Positions 1-6,077 of a DNA stretch of 9,730 nt are shown one piece after another. This stretch comes from Bacillota bacterium (GTDB lineage Bacteria; Bacillota; Dethiobacteria; Dethiobacterales; Dethiobacteraceae): positions 1 to 9,730 of the forward strand of contig JANKMV010000058.1 of NCBI GenBank assembly GCA_024650095.1. The letters are read 5' to 3'. Within the stretch, counting starts at the first letter, position 1, and every line of letters starts with the position of its first letter. The notes beneath the pieces are model-generated. The model was not told where the DNA came from. It saw nothing but the letters and a program-made list of their open reading frames with translations, and did not search any database. The position numbers were made by a program, and so were the translations under genes.

Positions 1-19
1 TGGTTACAGATATATATGA

Positions 20-50
20 AATAAAGGCGGAGCAGCGCTCCGCCTTTATT
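20..50 (-). terminator. Rho-independent terminator of the acyl-CoA ligase operon, possibly bidirectional
   Basis: Bases 20-32 pair without mismatch with 38-50 (13 bp, loop CAGCG). The core is GGCGGAG/CTCCGCC flanked by A/T pairs, so reading leftward the stem ends in a T-rich run (TTTATTTC). It starts 12 bases beyond the stop codon of the minus-strand gene at 62, the expected place for its terminator. The A/T flanks also give a T-rich tail on the plus strand, so it could stop transcription arriving from the left as well. Confidence 0.8.
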
Positions 51-61
51 GTTTGAGGTTG

Positions 62-1135
62 TTACGATTGAATGTAATCCACTACGGCTTGCCACTTGCA
101 GTGTTGACTAATATTATCCTGTGCTATTTGTACAGCAGTCGTGTCGCTAGGATGAATACGACGCGAAACTTCGTGCAAGCGTTCGATGGTGGTAAAGGTA
201 TCATAGTGGACAAGAATAACAGGGACCTTCTTCTCAATGGCCTTGGAAATGACGCTAACATCGGGGTAGAGGCCTCCAGTTAAGATTAAGACGGAGGTGC
301 TGGTTTCCAGTGCTGTGATGGCCATATCAGAACGATCACCGCCTGTAATTACGGCTTTATTGGGAGCGCGGCGTAGATAACTGAGTGCACTTTCGATGGT
401 CATGGAACCCACAACCACTTCCTCAACTAAGCGTGCCATGCTGGAGTCTTCACCGGAGAGAAGTTCTCCACCCAATGCTTCATAGTATTCCCGTACCGTA
501 GGTGCGGCTATTTCTGCTTTTTGCGGAATTACACCTAATACTGGATGTCCCAGTTTTTCTAGGATCGGTGTATAAATGCCTTTGGTTTTATCCAATAAGG
601 TGCGGCCCACATTATTAAAAATATTCCCTAACACGGGGACACCAGCGAGACGAAAATGTTCATTATAGAAAACTGTTTTATCAAGACTATAGTCGTCTTC
701 GAGGCGGATTACATAGATCATGGCGGAATTTAACATTTTGGCCAGGCTAATGGCGTCTAAACCCAGACTGGCCGCGGTATAGGGTGAGAGGGAGCCATCA
801 ATAATTACGGTATCCACGTTAGCCGATACTTCCTGATAAGCACGCTTAATATTTTCCATATGCGAGGATTGCTCTTGGTTAGGGCAGCAAGATAGTTTAT
901 AGGGACCTGTGCGGACGGGTGAGAGAATGGATTCATCATGTGGTAGAGATAGAACTTCTTTTAACAATAGTACATCATCATCAATTTTGTGCTGCGAACC
1001 CTTCGTTGGGTCTAACGGTTTAAAATAGCCAACAGTAATTCCTTCTTCACGCAGTTTAAGTGCCAGACCTAAAGCAACAGCAGTTTTTCCGCTGCCGGCC
1101 ATACCGCCGATATACAGACTTTTCATTGCCAACAC
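62..1135 (-). CDS. Phosphotransacetylase-N-terminal-like protein (P-loop ATPase/BioD-like domain plus DRTGG domain)
   Basis: The 357-residue protein opens with a P-loop (GMAGSGKT, residues 11-18) in a dethiobiotin-synthetase/cobyrinate-synthase type ATPase fold. The strand VDTVIIDGS (about 107-115) fits the Walker B position. Residues about 200-320 match the DRTGG domain, with TGGDRSDM at 264-271 and ILTGGLYPD at 284-292. This is the layout of the N-terminal half of long bacterial phosphotransacetylases, but the catalytic acetyl/butyryl transferase domain is absent, so it should not be called Pta. Such short proteins are often found beside ADP-forming acyl-CoA synthetases, as here, and a sensory or regulatory role is plausible but unproven. 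The GTG start at 1133-1135 has TAAGGAG 8 bases upstream, overlapping the end of the preceding gene. An ATG at 1124-1126 with AAAGGG before it is a real alternative (354 residues). The gap to the upstream gene is only 5 bases, so the two are cotranscribed and probably translationally coupled. Confidence 0.85.
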   Translation of the reverse strand: MLAMKSLYIGGMAGSGKTAVALGLALKLREEGITVGYFKPLDPTKGSQHKIDDDVLLLKEVLSLPHDESILSPVRTGPYKLSCCPNQEQSSHMENIKRAYQEVSANVDTVIIDGSLSPYTAASLGLDAISLAKMLNSAMIYVIRLEDDYSLDKTVFYNEHFRLAGVPVLGNIFNNVGRTLLDKTKGIYTPILEKLGHPVLGVIPQKAEIAAPTVREYYEALGGELLSGEDSSMARLVEEVVVGSMTIESALSYLRRAPNKAVITGGDRSDMAITALETSTSVLILTGGLYPDVSVISKAIEKKVPVILVHYDTFTTIERLHEVSRRIHPSDTTAVQIAQDNISQHCKWQAVVDYIQS

Positions 1136-1140
1136 CCTTT

Positions 1141-3264
1141 CTACTCCTTATTGTCGCCATACGACACGGTAATTTTAACATCCAAAGCCATGGCGCTGTC
1201 TGGATACGCGATGACGGGGTTTAAATCAATTTCCGTTATTTCGGGGAAGTCAAGCGATAGTTGAGCCACGCGGGCAATGGTTTGTATTATGGAGGGCACA
1301 TCGGAGGGTGTACTGCCACGGTAGCCACGCAGTAAGGTGTATGCTTTCGTCTCTGCTATCATTTCTTCTATATGGTGGAGCGTTAGCCCTTTTGCCAGTC
1401 TAAATGATGCGTCTTTTAACAGATTAACATAAATACCACCTAAACCAAAGGCGATGAGTGGGCCGAACTGTAAATCACGAGTCATACCGATAATGAGTTC
1501 GTTGCCTGGGGACATCATCTTTTGGATTTCTATACCGTAAATAGGGGTCCCGGGCATGAGACGATTCACACTGCTCATAATGGCACCATACGCTTCTTCT
1601 ACTTCTTGTGGAGATTGCAGTCCCACCTTGACTCCGCCCACATCACTCTTATGTATAATTTTAGGGGAAGCAATTTTTAGCACAACTGGATAACCAATCA
1701 TTTCAGCTTGGCAAACAGCTTCTTGTGAGTTTTTTACGAGATATACAGGTGCCGCTGGAATGCCGTACGCTTCTGCTACCTGTGTAGCTTCGTTACCTAA
1801 TAAAACGAGGCGGCGATCACGGAGTACATCATAAAAAGTAGCTTTTACACTTTTTCGATCTACTTGTGAGAGGTCCGGCAAGGAATGTCCTTGCATTAGT
1901 GTTTTGTGCATTTCAGCGTATCTAACCATGCCCGAGATCGCTTTGATTGCAGGCTCGGGGAAGGTATAGCAGGGAATGCCCGCCTGCGTGAGCAAACGAG
2001 TACCTTCATTTAGACCTTCACCACCCATGTAGGCAGCAAATAAGGGCTTATCCGGATATTTTTCACGCATGTCCACCATTAAGGCGGCTGTTTTAACGGG
2101 TTCGGTGACGGCTGCGGGAGCTAGTAGAACCAGAGCACTTTCGGTATTTTCATCACAAAGCACCGAATCTAATGCGATACTGTAGCGGTCTTGGCGCGCG
2201 TCACCTAGTATATCAACAGGGTTATAAAGATTCGCTGCCACAGGAAGGGATTCACGCATGACTTCAATGGTTTCTTTACTGAAGCGTGCCATCTCCAACT
2301 GGTTGCGTTCCACACTATCGGTGGCAATAATTCCAGGACCGCCTGAATTGGTAACGATGGCCACATGCTTACCTGCTGGGACGGGTTGATTGACAAATGC
2401 GATGGCCAAATCGAACAGATCCGACATATTATCTACTCGTATCACACCACATTGACGAAATGCGGTATCGTAGGCAATATTGCTGCCAGCTAATGCCCCG
2501 GTATGGGAGGAGGCCGCACGGGCACCAGCCGATGATGTTCCTGCCTTGAGGATAATAATTGGTTTCCGTTTACTCGCTTCGCGGACAACATCGAGAAAAC
2601 GTTGGCCGTCTGAAACATCCTCAATGTAGCAAAGAATTACACTCGTGTGTGGATCTTCAGCGGCGGACCAAATAAAGTCGACTTCATTTAAATCTGCTTT
2701 GTTACCCATGGAAATAAAACGAGAAAAACCAAGTCCTACACTGCGACTCCAATCCAAGATAGCAAGGAGCATCGCACCACTTTGAGAGATAAATGCGATT
2801 TTTCCTTGAGGGGGAGAACCTGAAGTAAACGAGGCATTAAAGGGTGTATGGGTATCGATAACACCCACCACATTGGGGCCCACCATGCGCATATTGTACT
2901 TTTTGCAGATTTGTACGAGTTCCTGTTCACGTTTCATTCCTGCTTCGCCGACTTCTTTAAAGCCAGCCGTAACCACAACGAGAAATTTAACACCTTTTTC
3001 TCCACAGTCTCTAGCCACGTCAATGGAACGTTCTGCGGGCACTGCAATAACGGCTACATCTACAGGCGCTGTTATCTCTGTAACGGACGGAAAACATTTG
3101 TACCCGAGGATCTCACTTTCTCGGGGATTTACTGGATACACTTGGCCATCATATCCGCTTTCTTGCAGATTGGCCAAGATGGTATAGCCGATTTTCCCTG
3201 TATTTTGGGAAGCGCCGACTACTGCAATGGACGCTGGTGTAAAGAGAACTTGTAAGTCACTCAT
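1141..3264 (-). CDS. Acetate/acyl-CoA ligase (ADP-forming), fused alpha and beta subunits
   Basis: This enzyme family converts acyl-CoA, ADP and phosphate to the acid, CoA and ATP in the cytoplasm, an energy-conserving step in fermenters. Numbering is for the 707-residue form. The CoA-binding Rossmann domain begins near residue 8 (FTPASIAVVGAS). Ligase-like flavodoxin domains follow, with SSHTGALAG carrying the presumed phosphohistidine at about residue 254. A C-terminal ATP-grasp domain (about 480-700) has YPVVLKIASPKIIHKSDVGG, with the second conserved histidine near 538, and FGPLIAFGLGG. All parts of the alpha-beta fusion are present and the length is normal. The start at 3264 is chosen because AAGGTGAG lies 7 bases upstream and the protein then begins MSDLQVLFTP. 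An upstream in-frame ATG at 3291 (716 residues) has no clear ribosome site. One oddity is that the usual GPNC motif reads GPNVVGV near residue 129. Substrate (acetate, another short acid, or an aryl acid) cannot be told from sequence alone. Confidence 0.9.
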   Translation of the reverse strand: MSDLQVLFTPASIAVVGASQNTGKIGYTILANLQESGYDGQVYPVNPRESEILGYKCFPSVTEITAPVDVAVIAVPAERSIDVARDCGEKGVKFLVVVTAGFKEVGEAGMKREQELVQICKKYNMRMVGPNVVGVIDTHTPFNASFTSGSPPQGKIAFISQSGAMLLAILDWSRSVGLGFSRFISMGNKADLNEVDFIWSAAEDPHTSVILCYIEDVSDGQRFLDVVREASKRKPIIILKAGTSSAGARAASSHTGALAGSNIAYDTAFRQCGVIRVDNMSDLFDLAIAFVNQPVPAGKHVAIVTNSGGPGIIATDSVERNQLEMARFSKETIEVMRESLPVAANLYNPVDILGDARQDRYSIALDSVLCDENTESALVLLAPAAVTEPVKTAALMVDMREKYPDKPLFAAYMGGEGLNEGTRLLTQAGIPCYTFPEPAIKAISGMVRYAEMHKTLMQGHSLPDLSQVDRKSVKATFYDVLRDRRLVLLGNEATQVAEAYGIPAAPVYLVKNSQEAVCQAEMIGYPVVLKIASPKIIHKSDVGGVKVGLQSPQEVEEAYGAIMSSVNRLMPGTPIYGIEIQKMMSPGNELIIGMTRDLQFGPLIAFGLGGIYVNLLKDASFRLAKGLTLHHIEEMIAETKAYTLLRGYRGSTPSDVPSIIQTIARVAQLSLDFPEITEIDLNPVIAYPDSAMALDVKITVSYGDNKE

Positions 3265-3271
3265 CAGATCA

Positions 3272-3279
3272 CTCACCTT
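3272..3279 (-). promoter_or_regulatory. Ribosome binding site deciding the acyl-CoA ligase start
   Basis: AAGGTGAG on the minus strand lies 7 bases before the ATG at 3264. The alternative ATG at 3291 is preceded by an A/T/C-rich stretch with no purine-rich site. This supports the shorter protein. Confidence 0.6.
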
Positions 3280-3302
3280 CTGACGTAACATTGGGAAAAT
3301 AG

Positions 3303-3314
3303 TAACAGCTGTTA
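3303..3314. promoter_or_regulatory. Perfect 12-bp palindrome, candidate operator of the acyl-CoA ligase operon
   Basis: TAACAGCTGTTA is a perfect inverted repeat. It sits directly downstream of the candidate minus-strand -10 at 3320-3325, so it covers the expected start point of transcription near 3313. A repressor bound here would block initiation. The identity of a binding protein is unknown. Confidence 0.4.
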
Positions 3315-3319
3315 TACTG

Positions 3320-3348
3320 ATTGTAGCAGTCTTATTTACTATTTACAA
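3320..3348 (-). promoter_or_regulatory. Candidate sigma-A promoter for the acyl-CoA ligase operon
   Basis: On the minus strand, TTGTAA (3343-3348, 4 of 6 to consensus) and TACAAT (3320-3325, 5 of 6) are separated by exactly 17 bases. Transcription would start near 3313, about 50 bases before the chosen ATG at 3264. Confidence 0.5.
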
Positions 3349-3529
3349 TTACTTATTGTACCAGGAAAAAGATATTAATATTTCAATATTATCTTAAAAG
3401 TCTGCCAATGGATTCACATTACTTTAACAGTCTCTGATCAATTGTAGTAATAGCATACAGAATCACATTTTTAGTCTGAGTAAGAAGAGGGAAAAGTATG
3501 CCCAGAATTTATTAAAAAGTCGCTTTTGG

Positions 3530-3538
3530 TGCTACATT
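3530..3538 (+). promoter_or_regulatory. Candidate extended -10 promoter for degSU
   Basis: TGCTACATT fits the TGnTAnAnT extended -10 form, also seen before both flp genes. There is no good -35; TTATTA at 3509-3514 is the nearest at 18-base spacing. Transcription would begin near 3545, leaving an unusually long leader of roughly 75 bases. Confidence 0.3.
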
Positions 3539-3581
3539 TTCTAATTTATTGTCGAGCTTACCTAGGCTAAGAAGGAAAGTA

Positions 3582-3599
3582 ATGGAATTAGTCGAATAG
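3582..3599 (+). other. Possible five-residue leader ORF (MELVE) before degS
   Basis: ATG at 3582 is preceded by GAAGGAAAG (3571-3579), a better ribosome site than any at the degS start itself. The frame closes with TAG after five codons, and an ATG-TAG start-stop pair follows directly at 3600-3605. It may act as a translated leader affecting degS translation, or be chance. Nothing in the peptide is recognisable. Confidence 0.2.
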
Positions 3600-3621
3600 A
3601 TGTAGATAGAACTGATTTAGT

Positions 3622-4779
3622 GTGGGATGGTGTATAGCATTGCATGAGATGGACCATTTAGATGAAGCCATTAAGAATACAATCACTGCAGTTGACCAAG
3701 GGCGCAACCAAATTATCGACATTGCCCATGATGCGCGCCTACAGCGAGATGAATTAATGGCACGCATTGTGGAGGTAAAAGCAGAAATCCTTAAAGTAAT
3801 TACGCAACTCGATCGTTTAGAGTATGATTATGCACTAGCGAGAAAGCACCTTATGGATATAAATGGGAAATTTGCCACCTCTTCGGCATCTGAAATGCAG
3901 GCAGCGTACGAAGAAGCGCACCACCTTAAGCTTGAGCTGATGGCCATGCACGAACTGGAATCACAGTATCGCCACAGTCAAGATCAATTGGAATTGATGT
4001 TGCGCAATACGACGGAAACATTAACCAAGGCAGAAAAGTTAGAAACGCATGTAGGTTTGGCGACTCAGCTAATGGCGGGTGGCTTACAAAACGTTAATAT
4101 CAAGCTGGATGAAATGCAACCACGACAACAATTAAGTGTGCGTATTATTAAGGCACAAGAGGCTGAACGCTTACGAGTCGCCAGGGAAATCCATGATGGC
4201 CCGGCACAATCCATGGCAAATGTGGTCTTGCGTGCTCAAATATGTGAAAAATTGATGGTCGTGTCACCGGAGAAGGTGAAGCAAGAACTCCATGACCTCA
4301 AGGAGATGGTTAAAGACAGTTTGCAAGAAGTGCGAAAAATTATCTTTAATCTGCGCCCCATGGTTTTAGACGATTTAGGCGTTGTTCCTACCTTGCGCCG
4401 ATTTATTAGCGAACTGAAAAAACGTACGGATATTAACATTGAATTAATTGTACTTGACGGAGAAAAACAGCGACTTGCCAGTGCTTTAGAGGTGGCGATC
4501 TTTCGCATCGTACAAGAAGCATTAAATAATATCCATAAACACGCAAAAGCAAGGCGCTCTGTTATTAAGCTAGAGATCTTGGCTAATCGTGTCAATATCA
4601 CGATCTCGGATGATGGTTGTGGCTTTGACACCAAGCAGTTCTTACTACCGATGGAGAATGAAAGCTTTGGTTTGTTGGGAATGCGAGAGCGGGTGGAACT
4701 ATTAGAGGGAGAAATGGAAATTAAGTCTGTGCCCAATAGAGGTACAGAGATTCAGATTACGATACCAATAAAGAGGTGA
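3622..4779 (+). CDS. degS: DegS-like cytosolic sensor histidine kinase
   Basis: The protein is 385 residues in this frame, the same length as I recall for Bacillus DegS. It has no membrane segment, so it senses a cytoplasmic signal. Residues about 25-140 form the helical, charged DegS sensor region. The HisKA_3 dimerisation domain carries IIKAQEAERLRVAREIHDGP with phosphoacceptor His191. The HATPase domain shows QEALNNIHKHA (298-308), DDGCGFD (330-336) and GLLGMRER (350-357), so all catalytic boxes are intact. It should autophosphorylate and pass phosphate to the DegU homologue that starts within about 10 bases of its stop. The start is uncertain. GTG 3622 is the first in-frame codon after a TGA and has a poor ribosome site. 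TTG 3640 has GGGATGGTG upstream, and ATG 3649 is also possible. Family alignment begins around the DHLDEAI stretch, so residues 1-9 may not be real. Its place directly before the Tad locus suggests control of pilus genes (inference). Confidence 0.9.
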   Translation: MGWCIALHEMDHLDEAIKNTITAVDQGRNQIIDIAHDARLQRDELMARIVEVKAEILKVITQLDRLEYDYALARKHLMDINGKFATSSASEMQAAYEEAHHLKLELMAMHELESQYRHSQDQLELMLRNTTETLTKAEKLETHVGLATQLMAGGLQNVNIKLDEMQPRQQLSVRIIKAQEAERLRVAREIHDGPAQSMANVVLRAQICEKLMVVSPEKVKQELHDLKEMVKDSLQEVRKIIFNLRPMVLDDLGVVPTLRRFISELKKRTDINIELIVLDGEKQRLASALEVAIFRIVQEALNNIHKHAKARRSVIKLEILANRVNITISDDGCGFDTKQFLLPMENESFGLLGMRERVELLEGEMEIKSVPNRGTEIQITIPIKR

Positions 4780-4780
4780 G
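4771..4780 (+). promoter_or_regulatory. Ribosome binding site deciding the degU start
   Basis: AAGAGGTGAG overlaps the degS stop codon (TGA 4777-4779) and is correctly placed for the TTG at 4785. The GTG at 4776 is inside this site and cannot use it, so the TTG start is preferred. Confidence 0.6.
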
Positions 4781-4784
4781 CAGC

Positions 4785-5435
4785 TTGCCGCAACATAAAA
4801 TTAGCGTCCTTATTGCCGATGATCATGCCCTGATTAGGGATGGCTTGAGGAGAATTCTTGGCATGTATGAAGATCTTACTGTTGTGGCAGAAGCCGCGGA
4901 TGGCCAAATCGCCTATTCGTTAGCACGAGCACACAATCCCAATATCGTGTTAATGGATATTAATATGCCACACATGAACGGAATTGAAGCCACCCGACGC
5001 ATCAAGAGTGAATGTCTCTTAACAAAAGTGATAGCGTTAACCATTCATGATGATGAAGAGTATATTTATGAACTAGTCAAAGCTGGAGTCTCGGCTTATG
5101 TGCTCAAGGATATTGAGTCCGTAGCTTTAATTAACACCATTCGCGCTGTAGCTCGGGGTGAAACCGTTTTTGATACCACCATTACAGCAAAAATGTTGGG
5201 TGAATTCCAGCGAATCGCTCGGCAGAGTATCCCCGAAGAACCGCTTACCCGACGTGAAATTGATGTCCTCATCTTAATTGCCCGTGGTAAATGCAACAAA
5301 GAAATTGGCGAGGAACTCTTTATTAGTGAAAAAACCGTTAAAAATCACATCACGAGTATCTTTCGTAAAATCAATGTTAACGACCGCACGCAAGCCGCAC
5401 TCTATGCTGTCAAGAATCGTATGGTGAAGCTATAA
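4785..5435 (+). CDS. degU: DegU-like response regulator (NarL/FixJ family)
   Basis: The 216-residue protein (from TTG 4785) is a DNA-binding response regulator. The receiver domain (about 5-122) has the acidic pair Asp12-Asp13, phosphoacceptor Asp58 in VLMDINMP, Thr86 and Lys108, all intact. A LuxR-type helix-turn-helix fills the C-terminus from about residue 150, with LTRREIDVLILIARGKCNKEI and SEKTVKNHITSIFRKINV. TTG is chosen because of the ribosome site overlapping the end of degS; a GTG at 4776 would add three residues. It is translationally linked to degS and is the obvious partner of that kinase. A strong terminator follows, so degSU is its own transcript, while the first flp promoter lies directly beyond. 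This makes the regulator a good candidate for controlling the pilus genes, which is inference from position only. Confidence 0.9.
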   Translation: MPQHKISVLIADDHALIRDGLRRILGMYEDLTVVAEAADGQIAYSLARAHNPNIVLMDINMPHMNGIEATRRIKSECLLTKVIALTIHDDEEYIYELVKAGVSAYVLKDIESVALINTIRAVARGETVFDTTITAKMLGEFQRIARQSIPEEPLTRREIDVLILIARGKCNKEIGEELFISEKTVKNHITSIFRKINVNDRTQAALYAVKNRMVKL

Positions 5436-5436
5436 G

Positions 5437-5469
5437 TGGGACCCCTAGGACTGGGGTCCTATTTTTTTT
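5437..5469 (+). terminator. Strong rho-independent terminator of degSU
   Basis: GGACCCC (5439-5445) pairs with GGGGTCC (5453-5459) around a 7-base loop, extended by a T-A and a G-T pair, and is followed by eight T (5462-5469). It starts two bases after the degU stop. The last T bases also belong to the box shared by the two flp control regions. Confidence 0.9.
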
Positions 5470-5487
5470 GAGACTGGGAGTCGATGT
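5456..5487 (+). repeat. flp control module, copy 1
   Basis: This 32-base stretch shares its layout with 5767-5798. Both have GTCCT, nine bases ending in TTTTT, GAGAC, then 13 bases ending in GATGT. About 21 of 32 positions agree without gaps. It ends 17 bases before the TG of a candidate extended -10. The shared box TTTTTGAGAC may be a regulator site. Confidence 0.5.
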
Positions 5488-5504
5488 GGCAACTACGAAG
5501 AACA

Positions 5505-5513
5505 TGATACACT
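5505..5513 (+). promoter_or_regulatory. Candidate extended -10 promoter of the first flp gene
   Basis: TGATACACT gives a TGn motif plus TACACT (4 of 6). No good -35 is present, which suggests activator dependence; the shared TTTTTGAGAC box ends 30 bases upstream of the TG. The start would fall near 5520, about 30 bases before the TTG start codon. Confidence 0.45.
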
Positions 5514-5538
5514 ACTGTAAACAGATATGTTATTTCCT

Positions 5539-5545
5539 GGAGGTG
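5539..5545 (+). promoter_or_regulatory. Ribosome binding site fixing the TTG start of the first flp gene
   Basis: GGAGGTG lies six bases before TTG 5552. The open frame extends upstream to 5468, but that part would begin in the terminator T-tract and lacks any ribosome site. Confidence 0.75.
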
Positions 5546-5551
5546 CTTTTA

Positions 5552-5755
5552 TTGCAAACAATAATTCAGACCTTGTTGTATAGAGAAGAGGGACAAGCCA
5601 TGACTGAATATGCATTCATTCTGGCACTGGTGGCACTCGTTGCCATTGTAGCTCTAGCCCAAGTAACCGTACCCATTGTAAGTTTGTTACAAAGAGTTGT
5701 CGATACCTTTAAGGTTTCTGAAGAAGCTCGTGCTGGATTGGGTCTTCTGCTCTAA
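5552..5755 (+). CDS. flp: Flp-family type IVb prepilin (first copy)
   Basis: This 67-residue prepilin has a short leader ending LLYREEG, then QAMTEYAFILALVALVAIVALAQV. That gives a prepilin-peptidase site after Gly14, the Glu-Tyr pair at positions 5 and 6 of the mature protein, and a hydrophobic assembly helix. These are the hallmarks of Flp pilins, which are cut by a CpaA/TadV peptidase and polymerised by the Tad machinery. The start is TTG 5552, set by GGAGGTG. Compared with the second copy, the core GQxMTEYAxILALV is nearly identical, but the tail differs and is longer and hydrophobic at the very end (AGLGLLL). It could be a specialised or minor pilin subunit. It has its own promoter region and lies between two terminator-like structures, so it may be made separately from the rest. 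Confidence 0.9.
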   Translation: MQTIIQTLLYREEGQAMTEYAFILALVALVAIVALAQVTVPIVSLLQRVVDTFKVSEEARAGLGLLL

Positions 5756-5757
5756 AG

Positions 5758-5780
5758 GGGACTATAGTCCTGCAATTTTT
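5758..5780 (+). terminator. Weak hairpin plus T-run after the first flp gene
   Basis: GGACTATAGTCC (5759-5770) is a perfect 12-base palindrome that can form only a short stem (4-5 bp). Five T bases follow at 5776-5780. It corresponds in position and sequence to the degU terminator and looks like a decayed or attenuating copy. Confidence 0.4.
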
Positions 5781-5798
5781 GAGACGCTGGACTGATGT
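5767..5798 (+). repeat. flp control module, copy 2
   Basis: This is the counterpart of 5456-5487: GTCCT, nine bases ending TTTTT, GAGAC at the same offset, and GATGT at the same end point. It lies upstream of the second flp gene just as copy 1 lies upstream of the first. Confidence 0.5.
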
Positions 5799-5814
5799 TA
5801 CGCCCACGGATCGA

Positions 5815-5823
5815 TGGTAAACT
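5815..5823 (+). promoter_or_regulatory. Candidate extended -10 promoter of the second flp gene
   Basis: TGGTAAACT resembles TGATACACT of the first flp promoter. Its TG lies 29 bases after the shared TTTTTGAGAC box, against 30 in the first. The start would be near 5830, some 45 bases before the ATG at 5874. Confidence 0.4.
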
Positions 5824-5873
5824 TAAATCAGAAAACGCTTTCGGGAGAAATATAATATAGAGGAGGAACTACA

Positions 5874-6062
5874 ATGAAAGAAATGGTAAAAAGGTTTTTC
5901 ACGGAAGAATCGGGTCAAGGAATGACAGAGTACGCTCTTATTCTCGCTCTTGTATCTATTATTGCTATTGTTGCACTAGGATTTTTAGGTGACGAAATTA
6001 AAACAGTTTTCGAAAATATTACAACTAAATTAAAGCCCGAAGGTGCTGGCGGAACAACCTAA
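5874..6062 (+). CDS. flp: Flp-family type IVb prepilin (second copy, likely major pilin)
   Basis: This 62-residue protein is a textbook Flp prepilin. The basic leader MKEMVKRFFTEESG is cut after Gly14. The mature N-terminus QGMTEYALILALVSIIAIVALGFLG has Glu5-Tyr6, and a short polar tail rich in Lys and Gly follows. ATG 5874 has AGGAGG seven bases upstream, the strongest ribosome site in the locus. A perfect 17-bp hairpin directly follows, which would favour abundant, stable pilin mRNA over the downstream genes. On these grounds it is probably the main pilus subunit, with the 5552 gene as a paralogue, though this ranking is inferred. Confidence 0.95.
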   Translation: MKEMVKRFFTEESGQGMTEYALILALVSIIAIVALGFLGDEIKTVFENITTKLKPEGAGGTT

Positions 6063-6077
6063 AGTAGAATCGCATTG

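Larger units (their letters stand above)
3265..3621. other. Divergent AT-rich intergenic region between the acyl-CoA ligase operon and degSU
   Basis: About 357 bases with no convincing full-length gene on either strand. It holds the minus-strand promoter and palindrome at the left end, and an AT-rich patch of repeated AATATT at about 3372-3393. At the right end are an extended -10 candidate (3530-3538), a small dyad CTTA-CCTAGG-C-TAAG (3557-3571), and a five-codon ORF with a good ribosome site (3582-3599). Nothing further could be supported in 3394-3529. Confidence 0.6.

Noticed and set aside
53..283. Plus-strand 76-codon frame at the left edge
   Set aside because: It is antisense to the DRTGG-protein gene, starts just after the terminator hairpin and has no convincing ribosome site or family match.
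2848..3255. Plus-strand open frame of 135 codons opposite the acyl-CoA ligase gene
   Set aside because: It is a shadow of a well-supported conserved gene, has no ribosome site, and its translation resembles no protein family.
3372..3393. AT-rich repeated AATATT as a promoter or origin-like element
   Set aside because: TATTAT at 3387-3392 resembles a -10 but has no -35 at any sensible spacing, and the repeats are too short and few to call.
4236..4736. Minus-strand open frame of 166 codons inside degS
   Set aside because: It is antisense to the conserved kinase domain, with Ser/Ile-rich low-information sequence typical of a shadow frame.
5468..5551. Upstream extension of the first flp reading frame
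   Set aside because: The extension starts in the degU terminator T-tract, lacks a ribosome site, and would put an unlikely 42-residue leader before the prepilin cleavage site.
5851..5856. Perfect TATAAT before the second flp gene
   Set aside because: Transcription would start near 5863, inside the AGGAGG ribosome site (5861-5866), giving no usable leader, and there is no -35 at suitable spacing.
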